Source: GCA-2737725 sp033763995
GTDB taxonomy: Bacteria; Pseudomonadota; Alphaproteobacteria; Rhodospirillales; Rhodospirillaceae
Length of the DNA stretch: 64,000 bases
Reading direction: 5' to 3'
Assembly: GCA_033763995.1 (NCBI GenBank)
Contig: JANRJL010000002.1
Location: 62,001-126,000, forward strand
The notes below the pieces were generated by a model, which was given only the letters and a program-made list of their open reading frames with translations, made no database searches and was not told the origin of the DNA. Of the stretch, positions 1 to 8,745 are shown one piece after another; positions within the stretch are counted from its first letter, which is position 1; every line of letters begins with the position of its first letter. The position numbers were made by a program, and so were the translations under genes.

Positions 1-1
1 T

Positions 2-1105
2 CGGCCCTTTTTGTTCGTCGGCGCAATCCTGTGCGGCTTGAGCTTCGTCGCGCTGTTCAACGTTCCCGCGCTCGACAGCGGCGTGGCCAAGGGCATTTAC
101 GTCGGCGCGATTTACACCCTGGCCTCCACGGCCTTCAGCATCTACTCGGTGCCCTACCTCACCATGGGCTCGGAACTGGCCACGACCATGCACGAGCGGA
201 CCGTGGTCATGGGCTGGCGCCAGGCGGGGCTGGGCTTCGGTTTGATCGCGGGCAACGCCATGCCGCTGTGGCTCGTCGAGCAAGGCGGTGGCGGCGCGCC
301 CGGCTATAGCTTCATGGCCCTGGTGCTGGCCGCGATCTGCTTCGTCACCATGATGACCACGGTGGTCGGCACCGCCAGCGTGAGGCTGACGGAACAGGTC
401 GATGCACCCGTGCCGTTGGCCCAACAAGTGCGCCTCGCCGCCAAGAACAGGCCGTTCCTCATTCTGGTCGCCGCCAATTTCGCGCAATTGGTGGGCTCGG
501 CCGGAGGTTATGCCACCACCGCCATGTTCATGATCTACCGGCTCAAGATGGATTTTGCCTTCATCAGCACGTTTTTGCTGCTGATGTCGTGCATGGTCGT
601 GATCACGCCGGTGGCCTGGACGATGCTGTCCCGCCGCATCGGAAAACGGGCCGTGTTCATCATCTCGATCGTCTGTTTTATCCTCACCTTCAGCGCCTTC
701 GGCGTGGCGACGCCCGATGACACGGTGTTGATCTATGCCATCGCCGTGGGGCTCGGCAGTTTCAACTGCGGCTTCAGCCTGATGGCGTTTTCCATGCTGC
801 TCGACACCATCGCCTACGACCGCAAACTGAGCGGGCTCAACCGCGAGGGCGTTTACGCGGGGCTTTGGTCGGCCATGGACAAGACCGCCTTTGCCTTCGG
901 CGCGCTGCTGGCCGGCACGGCGCTGGGATACGCCGGCTACCGGGAAAGTTCCGAGGGCTTCGTCGCGCAAAGCCCCGAAGCGCTGCGGGGCCTGGCCCTG
1001 ATCTACGTCGGCATGCCGACGGGATTTGCCGTGTTGGCACTGCTCATCATGCTGACTTACTCTTTGACGGAGCGCGACCTCGCGCCGGCGAAGTCGCGCT
1101 CTTGA
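2..1105 (+). CDS. MFS transporter, GPH (sugar:cation symporter-like) family, 5' partial
   Basis: The reading frame is open from the window edge, so the true start lies upstream; about 367 codons are present. The protein is a chain of hydrophobic helices with short loops, ending in a basic cytoplasmic tail. The segment GWRQAGLGFGLIAG and the AYDRKLSGLNREGVYAGLW loop resemble the glycoside-pentoside-hexuronide branch of the major facilitator superfamily (MFS_2), where a Y-D-x4-G-x-R-x-EG loop is typical. It is probably a cation-coupled inner-membrane importer; the substrate cannot be read from the sequence. Its last 59 bp overlap tail to tail with the LysR gene on the other strand, an arrangement that often links a regulator with its transporter. 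Confidence 0.8.
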   Translation, partial: RPFLFVGAILCGLSFVALFNVPALDSGVAKGIYVGAIYTLASTAFSIYSVPYLTMGSELATTMHERTVVMGWRQAGLGFGLIAGNAMPLWLVEQGGGGAPGYSFMALVLAAICFVTMMTTVVGTASVRLTEQVDAPVPLAQQVRLAAKNRPFLILVAANFAQLVGSAGGYATTAMFMIYRLKMDFAFISTFLLLMSCMVVITPVAWTMLSRRIGKRAVFIISIVCFILTFSAFGVATPDDTVLIYAIAVGLGSFNCGFSLMAFSMLLDTIAYDRKLSGLNREGVYAGLWSAMDKTAFAFGALLAGTALGYAGYRESSEGFVAQSPEALRGLALIYVGMPTGFAVLALLIMLTYSLTERDLAPAKSRS

Positions 1106-1964
1106 GCGCCGGGCGCGAGGCATCCTTGGCGATCATGGCGCGCAAGGAGTCGAGCGCCTGCACCGCCACCTCGTTGCCCGAGTCCGCCGGAAAGATGACG
1201 TGGGCGGGGCGCAAGAATTCCGGCACGCCCGCGACGCGATAAAGTTTCTTCGTGGCCACGTCCTCGGCCACGACCCGGCGCGGGAAATAACCGGCGCCGC
1301 CCCGGGTTTGCACATAGTTGAGGCCGAGCGCGCCCAAGCTCACGTGCAGGCCCGGCGCGCCGAAGTCGGGGAACTGATCGGAGTGCCAGGCGGCGAAGTC
1401 GCGGCCCCAGTCGACGAATACATAGTCGGCGTCGCCGGGGCCTTTGTGATCGGGCCGGGTCGCCACCATGATGAGGGTTTCGTCCATCAGCTTTTCGATC
1501 TGGAAACCGGGCCGCGCCTCGGGGCTGTACATCACCACGAAATCCAGCAGGCCGTCGGCCAAGTGGTTCATCAGCGAGTCGGGCGTGCCCACTTCGGCGC
1601 GCACCGCCACTTCGGGCCGCGCGATGCGGTAATCGGCGACCCAGGCCAGCAAGATGCGCTGCCATAAACTATATTGACCGCCAACGTTGAGCACGGCACG
1701 CAACTCGGCCGGCAGGGCGACGTCCTGGCGCGCCTGGCGCAGCACGTGGAGCATGGTCTGGGCGTGGGGCTGGAAGCGCTTGCCCGCCGGCGTGAGCGTG
1801 ACGCCCGACTTGCGGCGCACGAACAACGGCTGCTTAAGCTGCAGCTCCAGTTCCTTGACGCGCGCCGAGACGGTCGACTGCGTGACGTGCAAGGCCTCGG
1901 CGGCGCGAATGAAACTGCCGGTCTCGACCACCTCGAGAAAGGTGCGCACTTGATCCATGTCCAT
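1047..1964 (-). CDS. LysR-family transcriptional regulator
   Basis: 305 aa. The N-terminal winged helix-turn-helix is clear (residues about 1-60, with ETGSFIRAAEALHVTQSTVSARVKELE), followed by a LysR substrate-binding domain. The C-terminus is basic (GRAPSKSKSA). It is clearly paralogous to the second LysR in this window at 17884-18735: both share the VTQSTVSAR recognition helix, the VALP stretch and the GGQ-x2-LW motif. It lies tail to tail with the MFS gene and probably controls it or the leftward catabolic block further right, which is an inference from position. A second ATG two codons downstream is an equally possible start. Confidence 0.88.
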   Translation of the reverse strand: MDMDQVRTFLEVVETGSFIRAAEALHVTQSTVSARVKELELQLKQPLFVRRKSGVTLTPAGKRFQPHAQTMLHVLRQARQDVALPAELRAVLNVGGQYSLWQRILLAWVADYRIARPEVAVRAEVGTPDSLMNHLADGLLDFVVMYSPEARPGFQIEKLMDETLIMVATRPDHKGPGDADYVFVDWGRDFAAWHSDQFPDFGAPGLHVSLGALGLNYVQTRGGAGYFPRRVVAEDVATKKLYRVAGVPEFLRPAHVIFPADSGNEVAVQALDSLRAMIAKDASRPALKSATSPARGRAPSKSKSA

Positions 1965-2335
1965 GGCCGGGCCTCAAAACTCAACTTCACCAAAACGTCG
2001 CAAAACCGACATACATCATCGGAAACGGCGATGGTACTGACATAAATTATTCGTTTGTCCGATAGCAAGCCTCCTTTTATTGAGAAGTCATGTCGAACGG
2101 AGACTCTCCCCCTCCCGAGTTTCCCCGCGCGGAGCCCCTCCCCCACTCTTCCAGGGACTCCGTGACGGCACCCTGGGCCGGACGCCGGATGTACGCGTCC
2201 GGACCCACAGGGGCCGGCCGACAGCCTTCCATCGCCGACGAGACCGAGAGCGCCAAAGTGGGCGTCTCGGAGTCGGCCATGTGGAGCACGTTCCTGACCC
2301 GCGTGCTCAAGTCGCCGGGTTAAAACCCGGCTGCG
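1965..2335. other. Intergenic region, LysR promoter side
   Basis: About 370 bp between the LysR start and the stop of the amidohydrolase gene. Overlapping short frames on both strands show no family resemblance. Two small inverted repeats lie at its right end: GAGCACG/CGTGCTC (2284-2290 and 2302-2308) and the 16-bp palindrome CCGGGTTAAAACCCGG (2315-2330), immediately downstream of the amidohydrolase stop. The stretch 2100-2160 is pyrimidine-rich. I see no convincing gene here. Confidence 0.5.
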
Positions 2336-3523
2336 TCAACTCCGCTGCATCGCATAAGGCTCGCGCAGACCGTTGGCTGCCTTGGCCAGCGACCACTTGT
2401 CGCCGGCGATCTTGCGCCGTTGCGCGGCGATGTCGATGCCGTGATAGCGCGCGAGATTGCCGCCCAGAATCTTGGCCTTGTCGGCCTCCGTCACCTTGAA
2501 GGCCGCACCCTCGGGCGGCTGGTAGTCGAAAAAGCTGTTGACGATCCAATAGGGGTGCTGGTTGGCCGCGGTGGAGGCGTAGATCAGCCGGTCGATGTCG
2601 ACCTGGGTCATGAACACGTTCATCATCTCGTTGAAGGTCTTCATGTCGAACAGCGGAAACAGCATGGGGCCTTCCAGCACGGCGGTGACGTTGGGCCGCG
2701 CCTTCATCAAGGCGGCGGTTTCGCCGAACATCTGCCAGCCCGCGTGCACCAAGTGGAACACCAGATCGGGAAACGCCTCGGCGGCCTTGTAGATGTCGTC
2801 GATGCCCAGCGCCGCCGTGGCCGGACCCACGTGGCCCACCAGCTTGTGCACGGCCACGTGCTTGAAGCCCTTGGCGCGCAGGTCCTCGAAAATGGGAAAG
2901 GCCTTCTTCTCGTCGTCCATCAGCCAGCCTTCGGGCTGATTGGTTCCGGGATTGAGCCGCGTCGGATAAACCTTGATTCCGTCGGCACCCTGCTGGGCGA
3001 GCTGCGCGGTCTTGGCCTTGATCTCGTCGAGGGGCGCGAACACGTCCAAGGCCGCGTACCACAACACGCGGTCGGGATAGCGGCCCTTCAGATACGAGCC
3101 CTTCTCGTTGGACACCAAGCCGTCCCAATACATGTCGTAAATCGGCGTGGAGTGCATGATCATCATGTCGGTGTGGCTCTCGTAAAACATGAGATCCATC
3201 ACCTCGTCGGGCTGCCAGTCGCGTTCCCACTGCTCGGGCGTGAGCCGGAAGCGTTCGGGCGTGCAGGACACATGATAGTTGTAGGTGGTGTTGATGCTGG
3301 CGATGCCGAGGCGCTTGCGTCGCCGGTTCCAGGCCGCGTGATTGTAGCAGTGCGCCACCGCGTCGATGACGAAGGTGCCCTCGGCCATGGGATGAAGCTG
3401 GGGCGACCAGTCGGCGGCGGCCAAGGCCGGCGAGATGCGTTGCGCCGCGCCCATGGCGCCAAGCGCGCCCACGGCCTTGAGCGCCAGGCGGCGGCCCAAG
3501 TCGATCTCGTCGCGCTCGGTCAT
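2336..3523 (-). CDS. Exported amidohydrolase-family protein (TIM-barrel metal hydrolase)
   Basis: 395 aa from the ATG at 3523, which overlaps the upstream DUF59 stop as ATGA. The N-terminus has a twin arginine followed by a hydrophobic segment (GRRLALKAVGALGAMG), so Tat export is likely. The body resembles amidohydrolase_2 (ACMSD-like) proteins: an early IDAVAH motif where a metal-binding HxH or AxH is expected, HKLVGH and FHLVHAGW in the middle, and a C-terminal GGNLARYHGI segment typical of the family. It should hydrolyse or decarboxylate a small organic acid, possibly the product of the upstream amine oxidases, but the substrate is unknown. It is the last gene of the leftward block that begins at 8274. 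Confidence 0.75.
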   Translation of the reverse strand: MTERDEIDLGRRLALKAVGALGAMGAAQRISPALAAADWSPQLHPMAEGTFVIDAVAHCYNHAAWNRRRKRLGIASINTTYNYHVSCTPERFRLTPEQWERDWQPDEVMDLMFYESHTDMMIMHSTPIYDMYWDGLVSNEKGSYLKGRYPDRVLWYAALDVFAPLDEIKAKTAQLAQQGADGIKVYPTRLNPGTNQPEGWLMDDEKKAFPIFEDLRAKGFKHVAVHKLVGHVGPATAALGIDDIYKAAEAFPDLVFHLVHAGWQMFGETAALMKARPNVTAVLEGPMLFPLFDMKTFNEMMNVFMTQVDIDRLIYASTAANQHPYWIVNSFFDYQPPEGAAFKVTEADKAKILGGNLARYHGIDIAAQRRKIAGDKWSLAKAANGLREPYAMQRS

Positions 3524-3933
3524 GGGGCGGCTCCTGCTGATGCGGGGTGTTGAGCGTGAGGACGCGGGAGAAACCCGAAACGGCGGCTTTTGTCGGCGAA
3601 CAGCGCGCGGGCCTTGGCGCTGAGGCGGGCCTCGGTCCACAGCGGATAGGGCTCGCCCACCACGGTGACGGCGCGCACGCCGGGCATTTGCTCGGCCAAG
3701 TCCTCGACCGCGACGACAATGTGCCCGGCGAACACGCAACTGGGATCGGTGAAGGTCACGCCGATCTCCACCACGCCGTCGTTCAAACTCACCCGGTTGA
3801 CCAGACCCAAGTCGACGATGCTGAGGTCGTGGCCCGAAAGCACGTGGCAAGGATCGCCCACGGTGTCCAAGCGCCGCCACACCGCCGCGATCACGTCGTC
3901 CGAAGAGGGCACCAATGCGGCGAGAGGGGTCAT
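3520..3933 (-). CDS. DUF59/MIP18-family (PaaD-like) protein
   Basis: 137 aa. Residues about 15-100 match the DUF59 pattern: a D-P turn early, VDLGLV, then a beta strand and FTDPSC with a conserved cysteine, ending in a V-x-V-x-GEP strand. Family members assist iron-sulfur cluster assembly or act in ring-hydroxylation complexes (PaaD). Here the usual DPE is DPC. The stop overlaps the amidohydrolase start by 4 bp, implying translational coupling. A basic C-terminal tail of about 35 residues extends beyond the domain. Its partner is unknown; none of the neighbours is an obvious Fe-S enzyme. Confidence 0.75.
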   Translation of the reverse strand: MTPLAALVPSSDDVIAAVWRRLDTVGDPCHVLSGHDLSIVDLGLVNRVSLNDGVVEIGVTFTDPSCVFAGHIVVAVEDLAEQMPGVRAVTVVGEPYPLWTEARLSAKARALFADKSRRFGFLPRPHAQHPASAGAAP

Positions 3934-3941
3934 GGGCGGTC

Positions 3942-5450
3942 CTAGATGCGTTCCAGAATTTCCACGGCGGCGCGCTCGCCCGACTCGAAGGCCGACTCCA
4001 TGCCGTAATCGAGCCGGCGGGTGTGCTCGCCCGCGAAATGCAGCCGTCCCTGCGGCTTGATCATGTCCACCGCCACGCCGGCGATCTGGCCGGGCTTGAA
4101 CGAATGACGGCAGCCGCGCTGCAGGGGCTGCTGGCCCCAGGAATGAAAGCGATGAATCGTCATCTGGCCCTTGGCGGCGGGGCGGATGCGCTCCAGCTCG
4201 GCCACCAGGAACTTCGACGCTTGGTCGGGCGCCATCTGCGACACGCGGTCGGCGGCACTCCACCCGATCACGAAGGTCGCCTTGAAGGGGCCCTTGGTGG
4301 GCGCGTTGGGTTTGCCGGAGTGATTGTCCAGCACCCACAGCATGCGCAAGGCTGAGTCGGTGAACAGCGACGGCGGCAAGCCATCCTGCTGCCAGAAGGG
4401 CTCCTTGATGGTGCAAAAGGCGCGCGTGGTTTCGGCGTAGCCCATGTTGTGCACCGCCTCGTGATGAGCGGCATCGAGGCCCGGCGTGATCTCGATGAAG
4501 CGCAACACCGAGAAGGGCACGGCGGCGATGACGAACTTGGCGCGCACGCTGGACCCATCGAGGCAACGCACATCGGCCCCCGTTTCGTCCATGTGAACGG
4601 CCGCCACAAGCTTGTTGGTGACGACCGGGCGCTTGAGTTGCTGGGCCATGGCCTCGGGCAGCACGCTCGCCCCGCCCTTCATGTTCTTGGGCCACTTCTC
4701 GACCGCCGCCGCGGTTTCGACTTTCTCGCCCGTCGAGCGGGTCACCAGCGCGCCGCCGATATTTTCGGACCGCGCCCCGGCGAATTGCGCCTCGAAGGCG
4801 CCCCGGAAGCCTTCCTGCATCAAGCCCAGCGCCGAGGTGTTGCGCATCTCGTGCGTCAGCGCCGCGATCTTCATGGCCCCCGGCGACACGCCGTTGGCCT
4901 TGAACAACTGCTCGACGGACGTGTCATGCTTGGCGAAGTCCGGGCGAAGCCAATCGTCGAGTTCTTTCATCGGGTTGAACTTGGCGATCAAGGCGCCACC
5001 CAACTGCAGGGGCGCGATCTTGCGCTCAGGCCCAACGGTTAGATTGAGCGGATGATCGGGCCAGTCCTTCGCGGCCATGGTCTGTCCGCCCAGATGATAG
5101 GCGAAGGGCATGATGGCGCGGTCTTCTTCGACCATGGGAATCCCCAGGCGGCCCAGCGCGTCGATCACGCGGGCGTAGGACGGCCCCACTTGGCTGGCCC
5201 CCAACTCGGGCGTCGTTTCCGAATCGCGCGCGGTCCACACACGGCCGCCGATGCGCGAGGCGCCTTCCAGCACCACCACGTCGAGCCCGGCTTCGGTGAG
5301 CGTCCAGGCGGCGTTGAGACCCGAGAGCCCCGAACCGATAACGACGACATCGGCGCTGTCGGTGGCTTTGGCGCGCCCGGTGCGGATCAGCGGCGTTGCC
5401 GCGCCCAAAAAACTAGCGGCGGCGACGAAAGAACGACGGGATACGGGCAT
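3942..5450 (-). CDS. Flavin-dependent amine oxidase, exported (copy 2 of tandem pair)
   Basis: 502 aa from the ATG at 5450, chosen because GAGGTGG lies a few bases upstream. An ATG at 5462 overlapping the previous stop has no such site. A Tat-type signal (SRRSFVAAASFLGAA) precedes the Rossmann FAD motif VVIGSGLSGLNAAW (residues about 35-50) and GGRVW. The C-terminal FAD motif is FAGEHTRRLDYGMESAFESGERAA. This is the flavin amine oxidase (MAO/LSD-type) architecture, oxidising a C-N bond to an imine with hydrogen peroxide release, presumably in the periplasm. It is strongly similar to the next gene, so the pair is a tandem duplication. The substrate is unknown. Confidence 0.85.
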   Translation of the reverse strand: MPVSRRSFVAAASFLGAATPLIRTGRAKATDSADVVVIGSGLSGLNAAWTLTEAGLDVVVLEGASRIGGRVWTARDSETTPELGASQVGPSYARVIDALGRLGIPMVEEDRAIMPFAYHLGGQTMAAKDWPDHPLNLTVGPERKIAPLQLGGALIAKFNPMKELDDWLRPDFAKHDTSVEQLFKANGVSPGAMKIAALTHEMRNTSALGLMQEGFRGAFEAQFAGARSENIGGALVTRSTGEKVETAAAVEKWPKNMKGGASVLPEAMAQQLKRPVVTNKLVAAVHMDETGADVRCLDGSSVRAKFVIAAVPFSVLRFIEITPGLDAAHHEAVHNMGYAETTRAFCTIKEPFWQQDGLPPSLFTDSALRMLWVLDNHSGKPNAPTKGPFKATFVIGWSAADRVSQMAPDQASKFLVAELERIRPAAKGQMTIHRFHSWGQQPLQRGCRHSFKPGQIAGVAVDMIKPQGRLHFAGEHTRRLDYGMESAFESGERAAVEILERI

Positions 5451-5458
5451 GGACCACC

Positions 5459-6925
5459 TCATGATAAACGCGCCAAAATCTCGCCGGCGGCGCGCTCACC
5501 GGACTCGAAGGCCGACTCCATCCCCTGCTCCAGACGGCGCGTGTGCTCGCCGCAAAAGTGCAGACGTTGCCAGGGCTCGATCATTTTCTCCGCAAAGGCT
5601 GTGATCTGCCCCGGCTTGAAATTATGGCGGCAGCCCTTCTGCAAGGGCGTGCGGCCCCAGGAGTGAAACTTGACGCCGGCCACCTGACCCTTGGCGGCGG
5701 GGCGCAGGCGCTCCAACTCGGCGATCAAGAACGCGCTGGCCTGGTCGGGCGGCAGATGCATCAGGCGTTCGCCCGAGCGGCCCGTCACCAGGAACATCGC
5801 CTTGAAGGGGCCTTTGGTGGGCGCATTGGGTTCGCCGGAGTGATTGTCCAGCACCCACATGGTGCGAAGCGCCGTGTCGGTGAAAAACGAGGGCTCCGTG
5901 CCGTCGGCCTGCCAGAAGGGTTCGCGAATCTTCACGAAGCACCAGGTGGTGTCGCGGTAGCCGATGGTCTCGATGGCGGCTGTGTGCAGCCCATCGGGCC
6001 GGGGCGTGATGTCGATCTGGCGCAGCAGCGCGAAAGGAATCGCGGCCACGACAAACTTCGCGCGAACCGATGTGCCGTCGAGGCAGCGCACCTCGACGCC
6101 CGCCTCGTCCATGTCGATGGCGGCGGCGAGCTTGTCGAACATGACGGGGCGCCCCAGCTGCGCGGCCATGGCCTCGGGCAGCATCGAGGTGCCGCCGACG
6201 ATATTCTTGGGCCATACCTCGGGGCGCCCGCCGATTTCGAAGGCCGGATCAAGGCGGAGCGTGCCAAACTGCTGCTCGAAGGTGCTGCGGAAATCCTCCT
6301 GCATCAACCCGAGTGCAGAGGACTCGTGAAGATCCATGCCGATGGCGGCCAGCTTGAGCGCGGCGGGCGACGCGCCATGGCGGCGCATGAAGTCGGCGAC
6401 CGACACGTCCTCAGCCGCCAGCTTGGGCGACAGCCAGTCGTCGAGTTCCTTCATGGCGTTGTGGCGGCGGATGAAGGCATTGCCCAGGCCTTGGGGCGGC
6501 ATCTTGCGTTCCGCGCCCACCGTCTTATTGAGCGGGTGGTCGGGCCAATCCTTGCCCGCGATCAACTGCCCGCCCAAGTGATAGGCAAAGGGCATGATGG
6601 GCCGGTCCTCGGCAATCAATTTCAGTCCAAGCCGCTGAATGATGTCGAGCCCGCGCGCGTAGGACGGCCCCACTTGGCTGGCCCCCAGTTCCGGTTGGTC
6701 TTCGGCTTCTCTTGTGGTCCAGGCCCGGCCGCCGACGCGCTGTGAGCCTTCCAGCACCGCCACGTCGTAGCCCGCGTCGGAGAGAATCCACGCGGCGTTG
6801 AGGCCCGACAGCCCCGCGCCGACCACCACCACGTCCACCGTGTCGGCGGCTTTGGCTCGCCCGGTGCGGATGAGCGGTGCGGCGGCGGCGGAGGCGATGA
6901 GATGGCGGCGCGAGAGGGCGGGCAT
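5459..6925 (-). CDS. Flavin-dependent amine oxidase, exported (copy 1 of tandem pair)
   Basis: 488 aa. The N-terminus has SRRHLIASAAAAPLIRTG, a likely Tat signal, then VVVGAGLSGLNAAW for FAD binding and GGRAW. The C-terminus has FCGEHTRRLEQGMESAFESGERAAGEI. Blocks such as ELGASQVGPSYAR, MPFAYHLGGQ and KDWPDHPLN are nearly identical to the downstream paralog at 3942-5450, showing recent duplication. The gap to its upstream neighbour is 7 bp, and it lies in the same leftward operon. I see no clear ribosome-binding site before the ATG, so translation may depend on the preceding gene. Confidence 0.86.
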   Translation of the reverse strand: MPALSRRHLIASAAAAPLIRTGRAKAADTVDVVVVGAGLSGLNAAWILSDAGYDVAVLEGSQRVGGRAWTTREAEDQPELGASQVGPSYARGLDIIQRLGLKLIAEDRPIMPFAYHLGGQLIAGKDWPDHPLNKTVGAERKMPPQGLGNAFIRRHNAMKELDDWLSPKLAAEDVSVADFMRRHGASPAALKLAAIGMDLHESSALGLMQEDFRSTFEQQFGTLRLDPAFEIGGRPEVWPKNIVGGTSMLPEAMAAQLGRPVMFDKLAAAIDMDEAGVEVRCLDGTSVRAKFVVAAIPFALLRQIDITPRPDGLHTAAIETIGYRDTTWCFVKIREPFWQADGTEPSFFTDTALRTMWVLDNHSGEPNAPTKGPFKAMFLVTGRSGERLMHLPPDQASAFLIAELERLRPAAKGQVAGVKFHSWGRTPLQKGCRHNFKPGQITAFAEKMIEPWQRLHFCGEHTRRLEQGMESAFESGERAAGEILARLS

Positions 6926-6932
6926 GTGATCG

Positions 6933-7781
6933 CTACCGGTCGAACTTGGCCGGCGGCTGGTCGAGCGCAGCCAGAGGGTCGGCGGCGATGGCGGGGTCGA
7001 TCTCGGCCACCAGCGCGCGCCACTTGGGCGGCATGTCCGCGTAGCGCGCGACCTTACGGCCCACGCCGCGCGACATGAAGTTGCCGGGGCGATCGCCCAT
7101 CTTCATCCATGCGCGCCAGCCGGTGACTTGATTGGATTGCACCGTGGCCGCCGCCACCATGACCTTGGGATCGGACACCTCCTTCAAGCTGCCTTGATAA
7201 ATGGACAGGTCATTGACCTCGAAGGGCGGGCGCGCCGGGTCGGGCGAGGTGACCGTGGCGAAGGAATCGCCGCGCACCCACACATCGTCGCCCACCGCGA
7301 TGGCCGGGCCCACGACCGAGCGGCCTTCGAGTTTCGAGCCGCCGAGCTCCTTGGGCATGATCGGCGTGCCGTCGGCGCGGTAAACGATGGTGGTGGGCCC
7401 CACCGGCGCGTGAGCCACGGGCACGGTCTCGCCGGTGTAGGGATTTTTCCACTGGCGCAGGAACTCTCCGGTGGCGCTGTCGGTGTAGAACACGTCTTCC
7501 AACGACGTCACCGCGAACGAACCATCCGGATTGGTCTTGATGCGCATGATGGAGCCCACCTGCATGTCGAACAGCGGCGTGAGCTTGGTTTCCACCTGAC
7601 CGATCTTGGTGTCGACCATCCACCAGAACACCAGCCCGTCATCCATGCGGTAACGCAGCTTGCGGTACATGGTGATGACGTCGGCTTGCTTGGCGGGGTC
7701 CAGCGCCGCCTGGGCGCGCGAGACCCCCAGCAGCGCGGCGGCGGAAATCGTGGATGCAAGTGCGCGGCGGCTGAGGGCCAT
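6933..7781 (-). CDS. DUF1838-family exported protein
   Basis: 282 aa. An N-terminal signal with twin arginine (SRRALASTISAAALLGVSRAQA) is followed by a domain resembling DUF1838: YRKLRYRMDDGLVFWWMVDTKI, a strand-rich middle about the bound state of an unknown ligand, and a C-terminal GWRAWMKMGDRPGNFMSRG plus PPKWRALV. DUF1838 proteins are found mostly in proteobacteria and have no established biochemical function. A second member of the family lies at 24338-25249. The gap to the amine oxidase gene is 7 bp and to the upstream small exported protein also 7 bp, so it belongs to the operon. An AGGA motif precedes the ATG. Confidence 0.75.
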   Translation of the reverse strand: MALSRRALASTISAAALLGVSRAQAALDPAKQADVITMYRKLRYRMDDGLVFWWMVDTKIGQVETKLTPLFDMQVGSIMRIKTNPDGSFAVTSLEDVFYTDSATGEFLRQWKNPYTGETVPVAHAPVGPTTIVYRADGTPIMPKELGGSKLEGRSVVGPAIAVGDDVWVRGDSFATVTSPDPARPPFEVNDLSIYQGSLKEVSDPKVMVAAATVQSNQVTGWRAWMKMGDRPGNFMSRGVGRKVARYADMPPKWRALVAEIDPAIAADPLAALDQPPAKFDR

Positions 7782-7788
7782 GGGCGTC

Positions 7789-8274
7789 CTAATTGGCTTG
7801 GGTTGAGCCGGCGGTCACGGCGGGCGCGTTGGGCCGGCCGCCGACCACCTCGGCGAGGTAATTCACGTTGGGCTTCATCTTGCCGCCCCACTTGGCGCCG
7901 ATGCGCGGATTGTTCATGAGCCGCAACGGAAAGCACTCGCTGATGGTGACGGGGTCGGCCTTGAAGGCGCCCAAGTCATAGCAGAACATCTCCTTGCCCG
8001 GCTCGCCCTCGGTGGTCCATGTGCCCGCGAGGCCGACGTTGGTGCCCACCGTCTTGTCGCGGTTGTAAAATACATCGACCACCTGCTTGCCCGCCGGATG
8101 CATGACGGTGAAGCGCATGGTGTTCTCGAACAGGTTGGTCCAGTAGCCCGGCTCGGCGTCGGTCTTCGCTGGCGCGCCGGCGGTGTCGACGCTGTTCTGC
8201 CTGACGGCCTCCTGGGCTTGGGCCGCGCCGGCGAGGACGAGAACCGCAGACATGATCGTGAAAAGGCTGCGCAT
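7789..8274 (-). CDS. Small exported protein of unknown function
   Basis: 161 aa from the ATG at 8274, which has a strong AAGGAGG site six bases upstream; a further in-frame ATG 13 codons earlier lacks one. An N-terminal signal peptide (MRSLFTIMSAVLVLAGAAQAQ) is evident. The mature part contains YWTNLFENTMRFTVMHPAGK and GTWTTEGEPGKEMFCYDLG. This resembles a small beta-rich periplasmic domain, but I do not recognise the family. It is the first gene of the leftward block with DUF1838, the amine oxidases, DUF59 and the amidohydrolase, so it may bind the pathway's substrate or cofactor; that is inferred from position only. Confidence 0.6.
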   Translation of the reverse strand: MRSLFTIMSAVLVLAGAAQAQEAVRQNSVDTAGAPAKTDAEPGYWTNLFENTMRFTVMHPAGKQVVDVFYNRDKTVGTNVGLAGTWTTEGEPGKEMFCYDLGAFKADPVTISECFPLRLMNNPRIGAKWGGKMKPNVNYLAEVVGGRPNAPAVTAGSTQAN

Positions 8275-8331
8275 GGAACCTCCTTCGAGAATGCCTAATT
8301 TAAGTTTAGTCATTAACGCTATTGTCCATCT

Positions 8332-8520
8332 TCATTCCGGGTCATTTATTTCGAGGTCTCGACAAATCTTGCGGGCGAGAAAATCGTTGATCTCGCGATG
8401 TCGCGGCACAGTCGTCGTTCTGCGACTCTGTAGATTGATAAATACAGAGTGCTTCCCGCCTTCGCGTGCCAAAACGCAGCCGGACTTCTCGAGGTGCCGG
8501 ATGAGATCTGTTCGCTTCAT
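8332..8520 (-). CDS. hicA: HicA-family mRNA interferase toxin
   Basis: 62 aa. The protein has the double-stranded-RNA-binding-like HicA fold pattern: KRTDLIRHLEKSGCVLAREGGKH with the catalytic histidine in GGKHSVF (His24), followed by TTTVPRHREINDFLARKICRDL. HicA toxins cleave mRNA at the ribosome. Its ATG overlaps the stop of hicB by 4 bp (ATGA). The gene order is antitoxin first, the reverse of the classic hicAB order. Confidence 0.85.
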   Translation of the reverse strand: MKRTDLIRHLEKSGCVLAREGGKHSVFINLQSRRTTTVPRHREINDFLARKICRDLEINDPE

Positions 8521-8735
8521 GCTGCGGGATATACGATTCGTTCGCGGACAACATCACGACCTTTGACCAGAGCCTCCGACATTGCTCGATTGGCTTCGAG
8601 CACGAGTTCGATGGCTTCATTGAGATTCTCGCGTGCCTCCGCGAGTGTGGCACCTTGCGTGTTAGCGCCAGGCAGTTCCTCGACAAACCCGATGTAGCCT
8701 TCGGGAACCTTCTGAAAAACCGCGGTGAATTGCAT
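8517..8735 (-). CDS. hicB: HicB-family antitoxin
   Basis: 72 aa from the second of two adjacent ATGs; GAGGAGG lies five bases before it. The sequence FTAVFQKVPEGYIGFVEELPG-x-NTQGATLAEARENLNEAIEL is the partially degraded RNase H-like HicB fold, which neutralises HicA by direct binding. The short C-terminal part (EANRAMSEALVKGRDVVRERI) has no obvious ribbon-helix-helix DNA-binding domain. Its stop is coupled to the hicA start. Confidence 0.85.
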   Translation of the reverse strand: MQFTAVFQKVPEGYIGFVEELPGANTQGATLAEARENLNEAIELVLEANRAMSEALVKGRDVVRERIVYPAA

Positions 8736-8745
8736 CATAACCTCC

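Noticed and set aside
2077..2323. Short overlapping frames on both strands downstream of the amidohydrolase.
   Set aside because: Only 77 codons each, opposite strands, no family resemblance and no ribosome-binding site; high-GC frames like these arise easily by chance.
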